NCBI GenBank assembly: GCA_022821775.1
Contig: JAJECY010000048.1
Span: forward strand, 1 to 54,169
DNA: 54,169 nucleotides
Direction of reading: 5' to 3'
Source: Acidobacteriota bacterium
GTDB lineage: Bacteria > Acidobacteriota > Terriglobia > Versatilivoradales > Versatilivoraceae
The notes under the pieces were generated by a model. The model saw only the letters and a list, made by a program, of their open reading frames with translations. It made no database searches and was not told the DNA's origin. Below are positions 1-8,784 of this stretch, one piece after another. Numbering within the stretch: the first letter of the stretch is position 1; the number at the start of each line of letters is the position of its first letter. The position numbers were made by a program, and so were the translations under genes.

Positions 1-394
1 CTCTTGTGTTTTTTGCGGCGATTGCCGGAGCCTGCAGCACATCACCATTGGCGAATCAATGTCATTCCCGATTGCGAATTTTGTAAAAGGCTCCCATGTT
101 TATTGATTGAAGCCAATCGAGTGGGCGATCCTCGAACGACACGAAGTCCCACCTGAGTCCGGATACTGCGAAAGGAGCCTGGAGTCTCCCGCCGGCCAAG
201 GAGGGCCTTGTGCATTCGTGTCTATTTGTGTCCATTCGTGGTTCGTCCTTATTCAATGATCGGGCGTTCATCCTCTTTTGATCCGCACAACAGGGCAAGG
301 GCTAGTCGGATACCCCGAGGAGAACCAGCGCCGAATCCGTGGGCCGCCGAATCGCTGGAATTTGAAAGCCACGGCGCTCCGCCGCCGCGGGGCC
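1..394. other. Intergenic left edge with dispersed repeat fragments
   Basis: No convincing gene is seen before the rapZ stop codon. Bases 208-246 hold a repeat built from short units of the type TTCGTGTCTATTTGTGTCC. Related units recur in inverted orientation near 19655-19685. Bases 72-95 hold a motif (GCGAATTTTGTAAAAGGCT) that recurs with one change near 18166. The first 30 bases resemble the CTTGTG/TTTTGTGG repeat units at 8542-8573. The short reading frames here have no recognisable protein content. Confidence 0.6.
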
Positions 395-1261
395 TCACGA
401 GCGCGCCAGGTCGCGATGCAGCACCTTGGCGGTGTAGCCCTTCAGGTTCAGCAACCCTCCGATCTGGTTGGCGATAGCGACCGAACGATGCCGGCCTCCG
501 GTGCAGCCGATGGCGATCGTCAGATAGCTCTTGCCCTCGATGGCGTAGTTGGGAATCAGGAACAGGAACAGCTCCTCCAGGCGGCGGAGAAACTGCCGGG
601 TCTGATCGAAGGATTGGACGTAGGAGGCCACCTCGGGGTCGTTCCCGTTCTTGTGCTTGAGATGCCGCACGAAGTTGGGATTGGGCAGGAATCGGACGTC
701 GAAGACCAGGTCGGCCTCGGCGGGCAGGCCGTGCTTGAATCCGAAGCTGACCAGTGAAATGAGGAGAGCCGTCGTGTCCCGCTTCTGGAATTTGTCGACG
801 ATGAATCGTCTCAGTTCGTGAACGTTGAAGGGGCTGGTGTCGATGACCTGGTCGGCCAGTTTCCTGATGGGAGCCAGGCGGCGTCTCTCCTCGGCCAGGG
901 CGGCGGCGATGGGCTCGCTGCCCTTGAGCGGATGCGGCCGGCGGGTCTCGCTGTAACGGCGGATCAGGGAACCGGAAGTGGCCTCCAGGTAGACCAGGGT
1001 GATGGCCAGGGGCGTCTTCTTCAGGGCTTCGAACAGCTTGGGGAACCTGGCCAGCTCGGCGCCCTCCCGCACATCGATGACGATGGCGGCGCGCTTGATC
1101 TGAGCCCGGGCCTGGTTGCAGAGCTCCGCGAACTTGGGAATCAGCTCCAGGGGGAGATTGTCGACACAAAAATACCCCATGTCCTCAAAGGCCTTCAGGA
1201 CCGTGTCTTTGCCGGACCCGCTCAGACCCGTAATGATGACAAAGGGATTTCCGGCTTCCAT
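395..1261 (-). CDS. rapZ: RNase adapter protein RapZ (P-loop nucleotide-binding protein)
   Basis: 288 aa, full length for the family (about 285). In Proteobacteria RapZ guides RNase E to a small RNA controlling amino-sugar synthesis; outside that group its target is unknown. Seen here: an N-terminal P-loop GLSGSGKD (residues 12-19), the conserved YFCVDNLP segment near residue 30, and the C-terminal signature CTGGRHRSVAIA near residue 245. The ATG overlaps the hpf stop codon by one base (TGATG), so the two genes are probably translationally coupled. The order rpoN-hpf-rapZ is widely conserved in diderms. A ptsN gene often sits in this cluster but is absent here. Confidence 0.95.
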   Translation of the reverse strand: MEAGNPFVIITGLSGSGKDTVLKAFEDMGYFCVDNLPLELIPKFAELCNQARAQIKRAAIVIDVREGAELARFPKLFEALKKTPLAITLVYLEATSGSLIRRYSETRRPHPLKGSEPIAAALAEERRRLAPIRKLADQVIDTSPFNVHELRRFIVDKFQKRDTTALLISLVSFGFKHGLPAEADLVFDVRFLPNPNFVRHLKHKNGNDPEVASYVQSFDQTRQFLRRLEELFLFLIPNYAIEGKSYLTIAIGCTGGRHRSVAIANQIGGLLNLKGYTAKVLHRDLARS

Positions 1262-1788
1262 CAGGGTTCGATCAGCCCGAAGTTGCCGTCCTTGCGCTTG
1301 TAGACGACACTGATTTTCTCGGAATCGGCGTTCCGGAAAACCAGGAAATTGCCGTCGGAGCCACTGACTTCCTGGACAGCCTCCTCAATGGACATGGGCT
1401 TGGCGGCGAAGGAGGTGGACTTGATGACCCGCGGGACTCCCGACGGGGGCCGGTTCGGCGAGGTCGAGGGGGTGGAGGCCGGGCGGGAGGCCGGGTGGCG
1501 CTTTCTGGTGATTTTCTTTCCCTTGTGCTTCAAGGCCTGCCGCTCGGCCTTGTCCAGCACGGCGTTGATGGAGGCGTACATGTCGTTGGTTTCTTCCAGT
1601 CCGTTGATATCCAGGGACCTGGAATGCAAATGGACCTCCGCGATCTGCCGGTGCTTCTGCACAGTCAGGGTCACGTGAACGTGGATGGCTTCACCCAGTA
1701 TCTTGCGGATCTTCTTGAGGTGCCCTTCGGTGAAATCCCGCAGCGCGGAAGTGACTTCAATGTTTCGTCCCGTGTATGCCACCTGCAT
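1261..1788 (-). CDS. hpf: Ribosome hibernation promoting factor, long form
   Basis: 175 aa from the ATG at 1788; the frame stays open upstream but the protein family begins at MQVAYTGRNIEVT. An N-terminal S30AE domain (about residues 1-95, starting with the beta strand QVAYTGRNIEVT) binds the decoding region of idle ribosomes. A proline/serine-rich linker (about 100-120) leads to a C-terminal dimerisation domain (about 121-175, containing KPMSIEEAVQEV and FLVFRNADSEKISVVYKRKDG). This is the long form, which supports 100S ribosome dimers in stationary phase. It lies 95 nt downstream of rpoN and overlaps rapZ. Confidence 0.93.
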   Translation of the reverse strand: MQVAYTGRNIEVTSALRDFTEGHLKKIRKILGEAIHVHVTLTVQKHRQIAEVHLHSRSLDINGLEETNDMYASINAVLDKAERQALKHKGKKITRKRHPASRPASTPSTSPNRPPSGVPRVIKSTSFAAKPMSIEEAVQEVSGSDGNFLVFRNADSEKISVVYKRKDGNFGLIEP

Positions 1789-1883
1789 CGGGTTCTCTCC
1801 GTTGACTCGCCGGGCCCGCATCCTTCATCGCGGGGTTGCTCGCGCCGCCTGCCGCGGCCTGCGACGGCTCCCTGCCGGGCGGC

Positions 1884-3383
1884 TCACTTGTTGGCCTGCG
1901 CCGACCTGGTGGGCGAGAGCGAATTCGTTCTGACGCGGCGCTGATGAGTGCTCAGGATCTTGAGGTCTTCACGGTACTTGGCCACGGTTCGCCGGGTGAC
2001 CATGATGCCTTCACCGTTGAGTCTTCGGGTGATCTGCTCATCGGTCAACGGCTTGGTGGGATCCTCCGCCTGAATGAGCTGTTTGACTCTCCGCCGGGCG
2101 GTGGTCAGCGGGATGAGGGTCCCGGCGGGTCCTTGAACTCCTTCGGAGAAGAAAAAACGCAGTTCGTAGACCCCCTGAGGGGTTTGGGCGTACTTGTCCG
2201 CTACCGCCCGGCTGACCGTCGACGGGTGTACTCCTACCTCCTCGGCGACCTCCTTGATCATCATGGGTCTGAGATGGTCCAGGCCGCGGTCCAGAAAATC
2301 GGTTTGCCGGCGCACGATGGACTCGCAGACACGAATGATGGTCCGCTTGCGCTGCTCGACGTTCCTGATGAAGCGGAGGGCCGAGGAATAGCGCTCTTTC
2401 ACGTATTCCAGGCCTTCCTTGGAAATACCGCCCCGGCTGATCATTTTCCGATAGCGTCCGGACACCCGCAACTGGGGCAGGTCGTCCTCGTTGACGGTCA
2501 CCGAATAGCCGTCCTCGCCCTTGACGATGAAGACGTCCGGCTCGACGACCCGGGTCTGAGGCTTGTTGTAGCGCTGACCCGGACGGGGGTCCAGGTCCTT
2601 GATGATCCCGATCTGGGACAGAACCAGGTCGAGCGGCTTGTCCAGAGCCCGGGCGATTTCCGCATGGTGATTGTTCTGCAGCCGTTTCAGGTGTTTCGCG
2701 ACGATTCGTATGGCGACGGATCGGTCCCCGGGCAAATGTTTCAACTGTATCAGCAGGCATTCCCTCACGTCCCGCGCACCCACTCCCGCCGGATCGAAGG
2801 TCTGGACCAGTTGAAGTGCTTCGGCGATCTCCTCGGAGGCGTTGTTGCCGGTTGCGGCGATTTCTTCCAGGCCTGCCGTCAAGTACCCGTCCTGGTTGAG
2901 GTTGCCGATGATGGAGGCGGCCGCGTGGCGGACGGGTTCCGGGGCCGCCGACAGGCTCAGTTGCCACTGCAGGTGGTCGTAGAGGTCGGTCGGTTCCGCC
3001 AGAAAGTTCTCGAAGGCGGGGCGCTCGCTGACCTCGCCCGACACCTGGGTGCGATAGCCGGGATCCAGGTAGTCGTCGAAGAAGCTTCCAAAGTCGATGT
3101 GTTCAAAGGGATCGGTGGACTCGCCGTTTTGAGAGCCGGTGACCTCGATGATCTCCTTGTCGGCGGGGTCGGAAGCCCGCTCCTCCTTGCCGGGGCCGTC
3201 CTCGTTCGATTCCGTGATCTCGGTGGCTTCATCCAGCACGGGGTTTTCCATCAGCTCCTGGGATATCATTTCGGCAAGCTCGAGCTTGTTGAGCGCCAGG
3301 ACGCTGACCATCTGGACCAGGCTGGGGGTCAGCACCTGCTTTTGAGTCGGTTTGAGGTTGAGCCGCTGCTCAAGGAAAGCCAT
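1884..3383 (-). CDS. rpoN: RNA polymerase sigma-54 factor RpoN
   Basis: 499 aa, typical length. Region I at the N terminus is glutamine- and leucine-rich (KPTQKQVLTPSLVQMVSVL), as needed for contact with AAA+ enhancer-binding activators. An acidic linker spans about residues 55-95. The core-binding domain occupies the middle. A helix-turn-helix (HPSTVSRAVADKY) and the C-terminal RpoN box, here TRRTVAKYRE rather than the common ARRTVAKYRE, recognise the -24 element. Five bases separate lptB from this ATG, so it is co-transcribed with the LPS export genes. Regulators that would use it are not in this window. Confidence 0.97.
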   Translation of the reverse strand: MAFLEQRLNLKPTQKQVLTPSLVQMVSVLALNKLELAEMISQELMENPVLDEATEITESNEDGPGKEERASDPADKEIIEVTGSQNGESTDPFEHIDFGSFFDDYLDPGYRTQVSGEVSERPAFENFLAEPTDLYDHLQWQLSLSAAPEPVRHAAASIIGNLNQDGYLTAGLEEIAATGNNASEEIAEALQLVQTFDPAGVGARDVRECLLIQLKHLPGDRSVAIRIVAKHLKRLQNNHHAEIARALDKPLDLVLSQIGIIKDLDPRPGQRYNKPQTRVVEPDVFIVKGEDGYSVTVNEDDLPQLRVSGRYRKMISRGGISKEGLEYVKERYSSALRFIRNVEQRKRTIIRVCESIVRRQTDFLDRGLDHLRPMMIKEVAEEVGVHPSTVSRAVADKYAQTPQGVYELRFFFSEGVQGPAGTLIPLTTARRRVKQLIQAEDPTKPLTDEQITRRLNGEGIMVTRRTVAKYREDLKILSTHQRRVRTNSLSPTRSAQANK

Positions 3384-3388
3384 GGCTG

Positions 3389-4114
3389 TTATTCCAAGCG
3401 AAAGTTTTCTCCCAGGTACAATCGCTTCACCTCTTGATTCAGGGCCAGCTCGCGGGGAGTACCTGCCTGCAGGATCTTTCCGTCGTTGATGATGTAGGCC
3501 CGATCCGTCACCCTGAGGATCTCCCGAACGTTGTGGTCGGTGATCAGGACGCCGATGCCCTTGGCGCGCAGCCGGTTGACGATGCGCTGAATGTCGAGCA
3601 CCGCAATCGGGTCGATTCCGGCAAAGGGCTCGTCCAGCAGAATGAATGACGGAGAAATGACCAGCGAACGCGCAATCTCGACTCTCCGCCTCTCTCCGCC
3701 CGAAAGCGCATCCCCCAGGTTCTTGCGCACATGGATCAATCCCAACTCTTCAATCAGGTCGTCCAGCCGTTTCCGCCTCTGACGCCTGGTGTAGGGAAGG
3801 GTTTCCAGGATGGCCAGGATGTTGTCATCGACCGACAGCTTGCGGAAGACGGAGGGTTCCTGAGGCAGGTAGCTGATGCCGTTTCGGGCCCGGAGGTACA
3901 TGGGCAGATCGGTGATTTCGCTGCCATCCAGGAATACCTGCCCCTGGTCAGGAGAGGTGAGCCCCACCAGGATGTAAAAGGTGGTCGTCTTTCCGGCTCC
4001 ATTGGGTCCCAGGAGCCCGACAACCTCGCCCTGACCGATCCTGAGCGTGACGTTGTTCACAACCCGTCTGCCCTTGTAGGACTTGACCAGGTTGGCCGCT
4101 TTCAAGACTTGCAT
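3389..4114 (-). CDS. lptB: LPS export ABC transporter ATP-binding protein LptB
   Basis: 241 aa, full length. Cytoplasmic ATPase of the LptB2FG extractor that powers LPS transport to the outer membrane. Walker A is GPNGAGKTT (about residues 36-44), the ABC signature is LSGGERRR (about 138-145), and Walker B is [13 protein letters not shown], with the LptB-typical FAGIDP segment. It starts 6 bases after the stop of the LptC/LptA-like gene and ends 5 bases before rpoN. LptF, LptG and LptD are not in the window. lpxC at 50.1-51.0 kb supports an LPS-bearing diderm cell. Confidence 0.96.
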   Translation of the reverse strand: MQVLKAANLVKSYKGRRVVNNVTLRIGQGEVVGLLGPNGAGKTTTFYILVGLTSPDQGQVFLDGSEITDLPMYLRARNGISYLPQEPSVFRKLSVDDNILAILETLPYTRRQRRKRLDDLIEELGLIHVRKNLGDALSGGERRRVEIARSLVISPSFILLDEPFAGIDPIAVLDIQRIVNRLRAKGIGVLITDHNVREILRVTDRAYIINDGKILQAGTPRELALNQEVKRLYLGENFRLE

Positions 4115-4120
4115 GCTGGC

Positions 4121-6343
4121 CTATCTGGACAGACGTTGGGTCGTGACGGCGCGATTCCGGGTATTGCCCTCGACGGCAACGCTACCACCCCCAATATCGA
4201 TTGTCAATCGAGCCCCGGTGGTGGAACCTCGCGCGTTGTCCACGACTTGAGGCGGACCTCCCCACAGGACCACCTTCCCCTCCTGGCCGCGATATTCCGC
4301 CCATTGCGAGAACGAAGTGCGGTCCGGCTGAGCCATTCTGACGTTCCCCTCGGCCAGGGCCTTTTCCACCGATGTCCGCCCCTTCTCCCGCCGCAAAAAG
4401 ACCTGGAGCCGGTCCGACTGCAGCCTGCCGTCCGGGGTGGTGGTTGCGACCCCGTCTTCGTACACGATCTTGCGGGTCGCCTCCTCGTAGGTCATCTTCT
4501 CGGACCGGACCATCGTCCCGGGGGAGGATTCCGCCTCGCCCGGGCGGTGGAACAGGTTGGTCACCCCGCCCGTGGCGACCAGCGTCCCCTTGAGGCGATT
4601 CAACCGGATGTCGTCAGCGTAAAGGACCCGGTCCTTCTGCCACAGCCTGGCGTTCTTGCGGTAGTGTCCGATTCCCTCCCGGGTCCGATACTCCATGAAC
4701 CGGGCCGAGGCAAAGACCACCGGATGGGCGCCGGGGCCTTCTCCGGCGCCGAAATAGGCCGATCGAACCTCGCCCTGTGCCTTGAGTAGATGCCGGTCCC
4801 GATAAAACTCGATCATGTCGGCCTCGGTCTCACCCCGGGCATCGGTCACCTTGGGTCGTCCCTCCAGCCTGATGAGAGAGGAATCGACCCGGTGGGTGGC
4901 CGAATCCGACCAGGCTTGCCTGCCCGGCTCCCGATAGTTGAAGTTTCCGGTCTGCCGGATCTCCGACAGCCGGTCGGTCTGCCCGTCGAAGAGAGCCGTC
5001 AGGTGGTGACTACTGGTTTCCCGGACGATTCCCGAAGGCGAGGTGAACTCCAGCTTCACTTCCCGGTCGGCGGTAAAACGCTCCAGCTTTTCCGAATCGT
5101 CCCCGTAGAACAGGCGCAGGGCGCGGGCCGACAGCCGGCGCTTTTCCTCTCCGGGCCCTCCGGGGAGTTCTTCCAGGGTGCTGGGCCCCAGTGCCTCTAC
5201 CCGGGAGAGGCGGCCGGTTTCCGGACGGAAGTGCGCATGTATTCGGGGGGAAGTCAGAATGCGACGGGAGATTCCATCCGGAGGCTGGTGGGACCGTCCG
5301 GTTCGGGTCCCTGCCTGGAATCGGACCCGGGCGTCTCCAACGGCCGTAAGCCGCCTGACGGACTGGGACCGGGGCGGGAGAGACACGGTGATTACGCGGG
5401 CCGACAACTCGCGGAGGGACCGGTCGGTCAACGGGCGGGCCACGGCATTACCCCGGGCGACCACCTTGTCGAGGCCGTCCGTTCCCTCCTCAAAGAGGTA
5501 GTGTAGGCGGTCGGCCCGAACCTCGATCATCGCGGCGGGATCCAGGGACCTGGATCGAACCCGGCCCCGGGCCTGGATACGGCTCAATGTCCATGCCGGT
5601 GTGGCAAAAAATGCCCGCATCTCGTCCGCGGTCAACCGGGTGGGGCCCTTTTCCACCCGAACGTTGGAACGCAGGGCCACCCTGCCGCTCCGTTTGTGAA
5701 ACTTCAAGCTGTCTGCCCGGATCCGCAGGAGATGATCCTGCTCTTGCGCCGGCGCTACCCGCAGGTCCACTTCGGAGGGCAGGACAATCACGCCGCTACG
5801 CGGGTGGTAGACCAGCCCCTGGCTGCTTCCGCTCATCCGCCCGCGCTCGAAGCTCACGGCCGCCTCGCTCGTCACCCGGTCCCGGCTCCGCGAGTAGGTC
5901 ATGCGTTCCGCCCTGACGATGGCGGGTATCGACTCGGCGCCACCGTCGTCGGGGGTATCCAGGGTGACCACCACGTTCTCGAGAAAGACCACGTCCTTGC
6001 TGACCTGGTCCACTTCGCAACGCAGGCTGGTAATGGTGTCGAATTGCCCTTCCTGCTTGCGAAAGACCCTGGCCTTCACCTGCTCGAGGAGACTCTTGTC
6101 GTCCTGGAGCCCAAGCTGGACCTTGGCAGTGACTTCAATGGTGGTCTTCCCCTGTTCCGAGTGGGACACGCTGAACCCTTCGATCAGGTCGGTGGCCCCT
6201 TCCGGGAGCGACTCCACCAGTGGTGCAGGCCGGGTTCCGGGAGTCCTTGTGCTCCGGTAATAGCTGATGCAGACAGCCCCGGCCACGCTCACCACCACCA
6301 ATAGCGGGATGATGCGGCCGAGCTTGAGCAGATTTCGTCGCAT
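4121..6343 (-). CDS. Large LptC/LptA-like LPS transport protein with several OstA-type repeats
   Basis: 740 aa, far longer than LptC (about 190) or LptA (about 185). Residues 1-30 form a single membrane anchor (RIIPLLVVVSVAGAVCISYY) in LptC style. The following 200 residues resemble the periplasmic LptC domain. Recurring OstA/LptA-like strand pairs of the form 'D.+..Y....+...A.G.V' appear to about residue 730, e.g. TADEMRAFF, EVRADRLHYLF, SARALRLFYGD, TEADMIEFYRDRHLLKAQGEV and YADDIRLNRLKGTLVATGGV. The placement directly before lptB supports a role as the periplasmic LPS bridge. The number of repeats is a reading of sequence periodicity, not a domain search. The ATG is at 6343; the recJ stop lies 15 bases upstream. 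Confidence 0.82.
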   Translation of the reverse strand: MRRNLLKLGRIIPLLVVVSVAGAVCISYYRSTRTPGTRPAPLVESLPEGATDLIEGFSVSHSEQGKTTIEVTAKVQLGLQDDKSLLEQVKARVFRKQEGQFDTITSLRCEVDQVSKDVVFLENVVVTLDTPDDGGAESIPAIVRAERMTYSRSRDRVTSEAAVSFERGRMSGSSQGLVYHPRSGVIVLPSEVDLRVAPAQEQDHLLRIRADSLKFHKRSGRVALRSNVRVEKGPTRLTADEMRAFFATPAWTLSRIQARGRVRSRSLDPAAMIEVRADRLHYLFEEGTDGLDKVVARGNAVARPLTDRSLRELSARVITVSLPPRSQSVRRLTAVGDARVRFQAGTRTGRSHQPPDGISRRILTSPRIHAHFRPETGRLSRVEALGPSTLEELPGGPGEEKRRLSARALRLFYGDDSEKLERFTADREVKLEFTSPSGIVRETSSHHLTALFDGQTDRLSEIRQTGNFNYREPGRQAWSDSATHRVDSSLIRLEGRPKVTDARGETEADMIEFYRDRHLLKAQGEVRSAYFGAGEGPGAHPVVFASARFMEYRTREGIGHYRKNARLWQKDRVLYADDIRLNRLKGTLVATGGVTNLFHRPGEAESSPGTMVRSEKMTYEEATRKIVYEDGVATTTPDGRLQSDRLQVFLRREKGRTSVEKALAEGNVRMAQPDRTSFSQWAEYRGQEGKVVLWGGPPQVVDNARGSTTGARLTIDIGGGSVAVEGNTRNRAVTTQRLSR

Positions 6344-6358
6344 CGGACGGTTGGTCCT

Positions 6359-8050
6359 CTACTCGGTCCGAACGTCTCGAACCACCAATTGCAGGGCCCT
6401 GAACCCCGGGTAAAGGTTCTCGGACAACTCGAAAGCCAGCGAAACCACGCCCCCGGACTCCAGAATGGACGGCAGCCGGTCCGCCATGTTCCATGCCAGA
6501 GCATCCATGGCCTTCCCATCCTGCTCCACCCGAAACTTGAGATGCCTGCCCTTGAGGATTCGCGGTTCGGCGATGAGGGTCAGTTGCCGCGCCACGAACA
6601 GGGGAGCGGGATTTTCCTTTCCGAAGGGGGAAAGGCGCTGAATCTGGCGATAGACCGTGTCGTCCAGGTCGGACAAGCGAACTTCAGCGTCCACGTTGAG
6701 TTGGCGTTCGCCGGGTTTGAATTCACCGGCCGAGGCGGCGTATCGGTTGATTCGCCGCCGCAGTTCGGACACTTTGGACGCATGAAGCTGAAACCCGGCT
6801 GCCTGGGCGTGTCCTCCGAACCGGTCCAGAATGTCCCGGCAGCTTTCCAGGGCCTGCAGCAAGTGGAATCCCTCGGGAGCCCGACCCGAACCCGAGCCGA
6901 CCCGGTCGATTGTGGAAATGATCAGCGTTGGGCTCTGGAAGCGCTCTGCAATCTTGCTGGCCACGATTCCAAGCACCCCGATGTGCCAATTGTCACCGTC
7001 GATCACCTTTATCGGCGAGGCCGCCAGTTCCGGATCGGAAGCGATTCGGCGCTCGGTCGCCCTCAGGATCTGCTCCTCGATGACCTGGCGTTCCCGGTTC
7101 AGCCGATTCATCTCGTCGGCGAGGCGCCTGGCTTCTCTCCGGTCCCGGGCGGCAAACAGCTCCACCGCCTCCCTGCTGCCTCCCATGCGCCCGACGGCGT
7201 TGATTCTCGGAGCCAATCGGAAGCCTACGTCGGTGCTGGTGATCGATCGGCCCTCCAGTCCGGCGGTTTCGATCAAGGATCGCAAGCCCGGATTGGCGGG
7301 GGATTGGAGGCCCTCCAGTCCGAGTTTGGCGAAGACCCGATTTTCGCCAATGAGCGGAACGACGTCGGCGATGGTGCCGATGGCCACCACCTTGAGGAAA
7401 GCCGGGAGGTGCCTTTCGTTGCCGGTCTTGGTGAACAGGGCCTGAACCAGCTTGAAGGCGATCCCCGCCCCGCAGAGGTGCTTGTCCGGGTAGGGACAGT
7501 CGGAACGCTTGGGATTGACCACCGCCAGAGCCTTGGGCAGACCGTTTTCCGGCAGGTGATGATCGGTGATCACGCAGTCGAGATTGAGGGCGCGGGCGCG
7601 TTCCACGGCCTCGTAAGCCTTGATGCCGGTGTCTACGGTAACCACCAGTTGGACTCCCTCGCGGGCGGCCTTCTCCAGGATCGGAATCTTCATGCCGTAG
7701 CCCTCCACCAACCGTTCAGGGATGTGGTAGCAGCATTCGGCGCCCAGCATCTCCAGGGCCTTTCTGAGGATGACCACGGCGGTGCTTCCGTCGACGTCGT
7801 AGTCTCCGTAAATCAGTATCTTCTGGCGCCGGTCGACAGCTTCCCGGATTCGGTTGACGGCGAGTTCCAGGTCACACATGAGGAAGGGATCGTGGAGGTG
7901 GCTGAACTGGGGGTTCAGAAACTTTCGGGCGGGTTCGGCAGCGCGGAGGCCCCGGTTCAGCAGGAGAGATGCCAGAATGCCCGGGATGTTCAGAGTCCGG
8001 GCCAACTCCCTGACCCGGGTGAGGTCCGGTTGGGCGATCTTCCATATCAT
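6359..8050 (-). CDS. recJ: Single-stranded-DNA-specific exonuclease RecJ
   Basis: 563 aa from the ATG at 8050 (MIWKIAQPD); an in-frame ATG 60 bases upstream is less likely because family members begin near this sequence. It degrades single-stranded DNA 5'-3' in RecF recombination and mismatch repair. DHH phosphoesterase motifs are visible: YGDYDVDGSTA (motif I), a later TVDTG, and VITDHHLPE (motif III). The DHHA1 domain carries GGHAQAAGFQL. The C-terminal OB-like domain contains PFGKENPAPLFVARQL. It is the first gene of the minus-strand run into the lpt locus. Confidence 0.95.
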   Translation of the reverse strand: MIWKIAQPDLTRVRELARTLNIPGILASLLLNRGLRAAEPARKFLNPQFSHLHDPFLMCDLELAVNRIREAVDRRQKILIYGDYDVDGSTAVVILRKALEMLGAECCYHIPERLVEGYGMKIPILEKAAREGVQLVVTVDTGIKAYEAVERARALNLDCVITDHHLPENGLPKALAVVNPKRSDCPYPDKHLCGAGIAFKLVQALFTKTGNERHLPAFLKVVAIGTIADVVPLIGENRVFAKLGLEGLQSPANPGLRSLIETAGLEGRSITSTDVGFRLAPRINAVGRMGGSREAVELFAARDRREARRLADEMNRLNRERQVIEEQILRATERRIASDPELAASPIKVIDGDNWHIGVLGIVASKIAERFQSPTLIISTIDRVGSGSGRAPEGFHLLQALESCRDILDRFGGHAQAAGFQLHASKVSELRRRINRYAASAGEFKPGERQLNVDAEVRLSDLDDTVYRQIQRLSPFGKENPAPLFVARQLTLIAEPRILKGRHLKFRVEQDGKAMDALAWNMADRLPSILESGGVVSLAFELSENLYPGFRALQLVVRDVRTE

Positions 8051-8162
8051 GCTGTTTTCAAAGCCCTCCGCTTGCAGGCATGTCTCACCATTTTGATCCA
8101 CCCGGAGCATTTATTCAACCAGGACGCGACCGATCGGCCGCCAAGCGGGTGCTTGTGCGCCA

Positions 8163-8220
8163 AGAGGGAGTCGCAGGAGAAGACCGATGCGGTGGGGGGG
8201 ACGCCGGGCCGGCGCCAGCG
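8163..8220. repeat. Degenerate copy of a modular intergenic repeat
   Basis: The stretch contains GGGAGTCGCAG followed by CCGATGCGGTGGGGGGG and ACGCCGG. The same modules occur near 30256-30551, 49664-49750 and 51301-51352. It lies upstream of recJ and encodes no recognisable protein. Confidence 0.6.
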
Positions 8221-8236
8221 AATGGATTTTCTTATG

Positions 8237-8392
8237 AACATCGATGCACAGGATGCACAGGATAAACAGGACAAGAGGTTTCTGCACAAGAAGCCGGCTC
8301 GGGTGATGATCCGGTGCGGGCTTGCGGATGCCCAGGATTACAGGAAACAAGATCCCCAAGACCAAATCCTGTAAATCCTGTGCATCGATGTT
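8237..8392. repeat. Inverted-repeat element with CACAGGAT-type arms
   Basis: The left arm (8237-8265) begins AACATCGATGCACAGGATG. The right arm (8366-8392) ends CCTGTGCATCGATGTT, nearly the reverse complement, so the 156-base unit could fold into a long hairpin. A second copy with similar arms and a similar central segment lies at 21592-21756, and a single arm occurs at 19690-19717. No coding potential is seen. Confidence 0.8.
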
Positions 8393-8481
8393 AATAGTCC
8401 ATTCAGAGCCATTTGCAATACTTGGAATCAGGCATGACATTGGGGTGGCTAAGGTGATTTGCCGCAGCCCTTGGTATTCAC

Positions 8482-8573
8482 CATAAAGAGCACAAGAGTC
8501 ACAAAACGAATCTCTTGATTTCGGGTCTTGACTATCAGATGGTTCTTCTTGTGTTCTTGTGCCTTTTGTGGCC
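8482..8573. repeat. Inverted pair of CACAAGAG/CTTGTG repeat units
   Basis: Bases 8482-8509 carry GAGCACAAGAGTCACAAAAC. Bases 8542-8573 carry a degenerate reverse-complement form (CTTGTGTTCTTGTGCC, then TTTTGTGG). The roughly 10-base unit resembles other intergenic repeats in the window. The remaining bases between recJ and the CDF gene show no gene. Confidence 0.55.
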
Positions 8574-8654
8574 ATTCAGTTTCAGACGACCAACGCATAC
8601 GAAGGAACACTTCATTTGGCGGGGGGGGGCAAGGCATTGGAGGGCTGCCGGCGC

Positions 8655-8784
8655 TATAATGGCGAATGCGCGTAGACAGGCCGCAAGCGGAATCCAATCG
8701 GGTGGAGCCGAATGCGGCGGATTGCGCAAACCGCGCGATTGAGGGGGTCTGAGGCCCGGCCCTCCGGCTCCTGTCGGATCAATC
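8655..8784 (+). promoter_or_regulatory. TATAAT -10 element and possible structured leader of the CDF gene
   Basis: TATAAT at 8655-8660 is a perfect -10 hexamer, but no good -35 was found at 16-18 bases. The leader that follows could form a multi-branch junction: AGAC (8674-8677) with GTCT (8747-8750), CCG with CGG (8681-8690), AATCC (8691-8695) with GGATT (8719-8723), and GCGC (8724-8727) with GCGC (8733-8736). Its place before a metal exporter raises the possibility of a metal-sensing RNA. The stems are short and no known riboswitch class could be assigned. Confidence 0.3.

Noticed and set aside
1836-3437. 533-residue open frame antisense to rpoN
   Set aside because: It is the opposite-strand image of a clear rpoN gene; high GC keeps antisense frames open. 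No domain is recognisable.
6389-8374. 661-residue open frame antisense to recJ
   Set aside because: It covers recJ on the other strand and runs into repeats; no family motifs.
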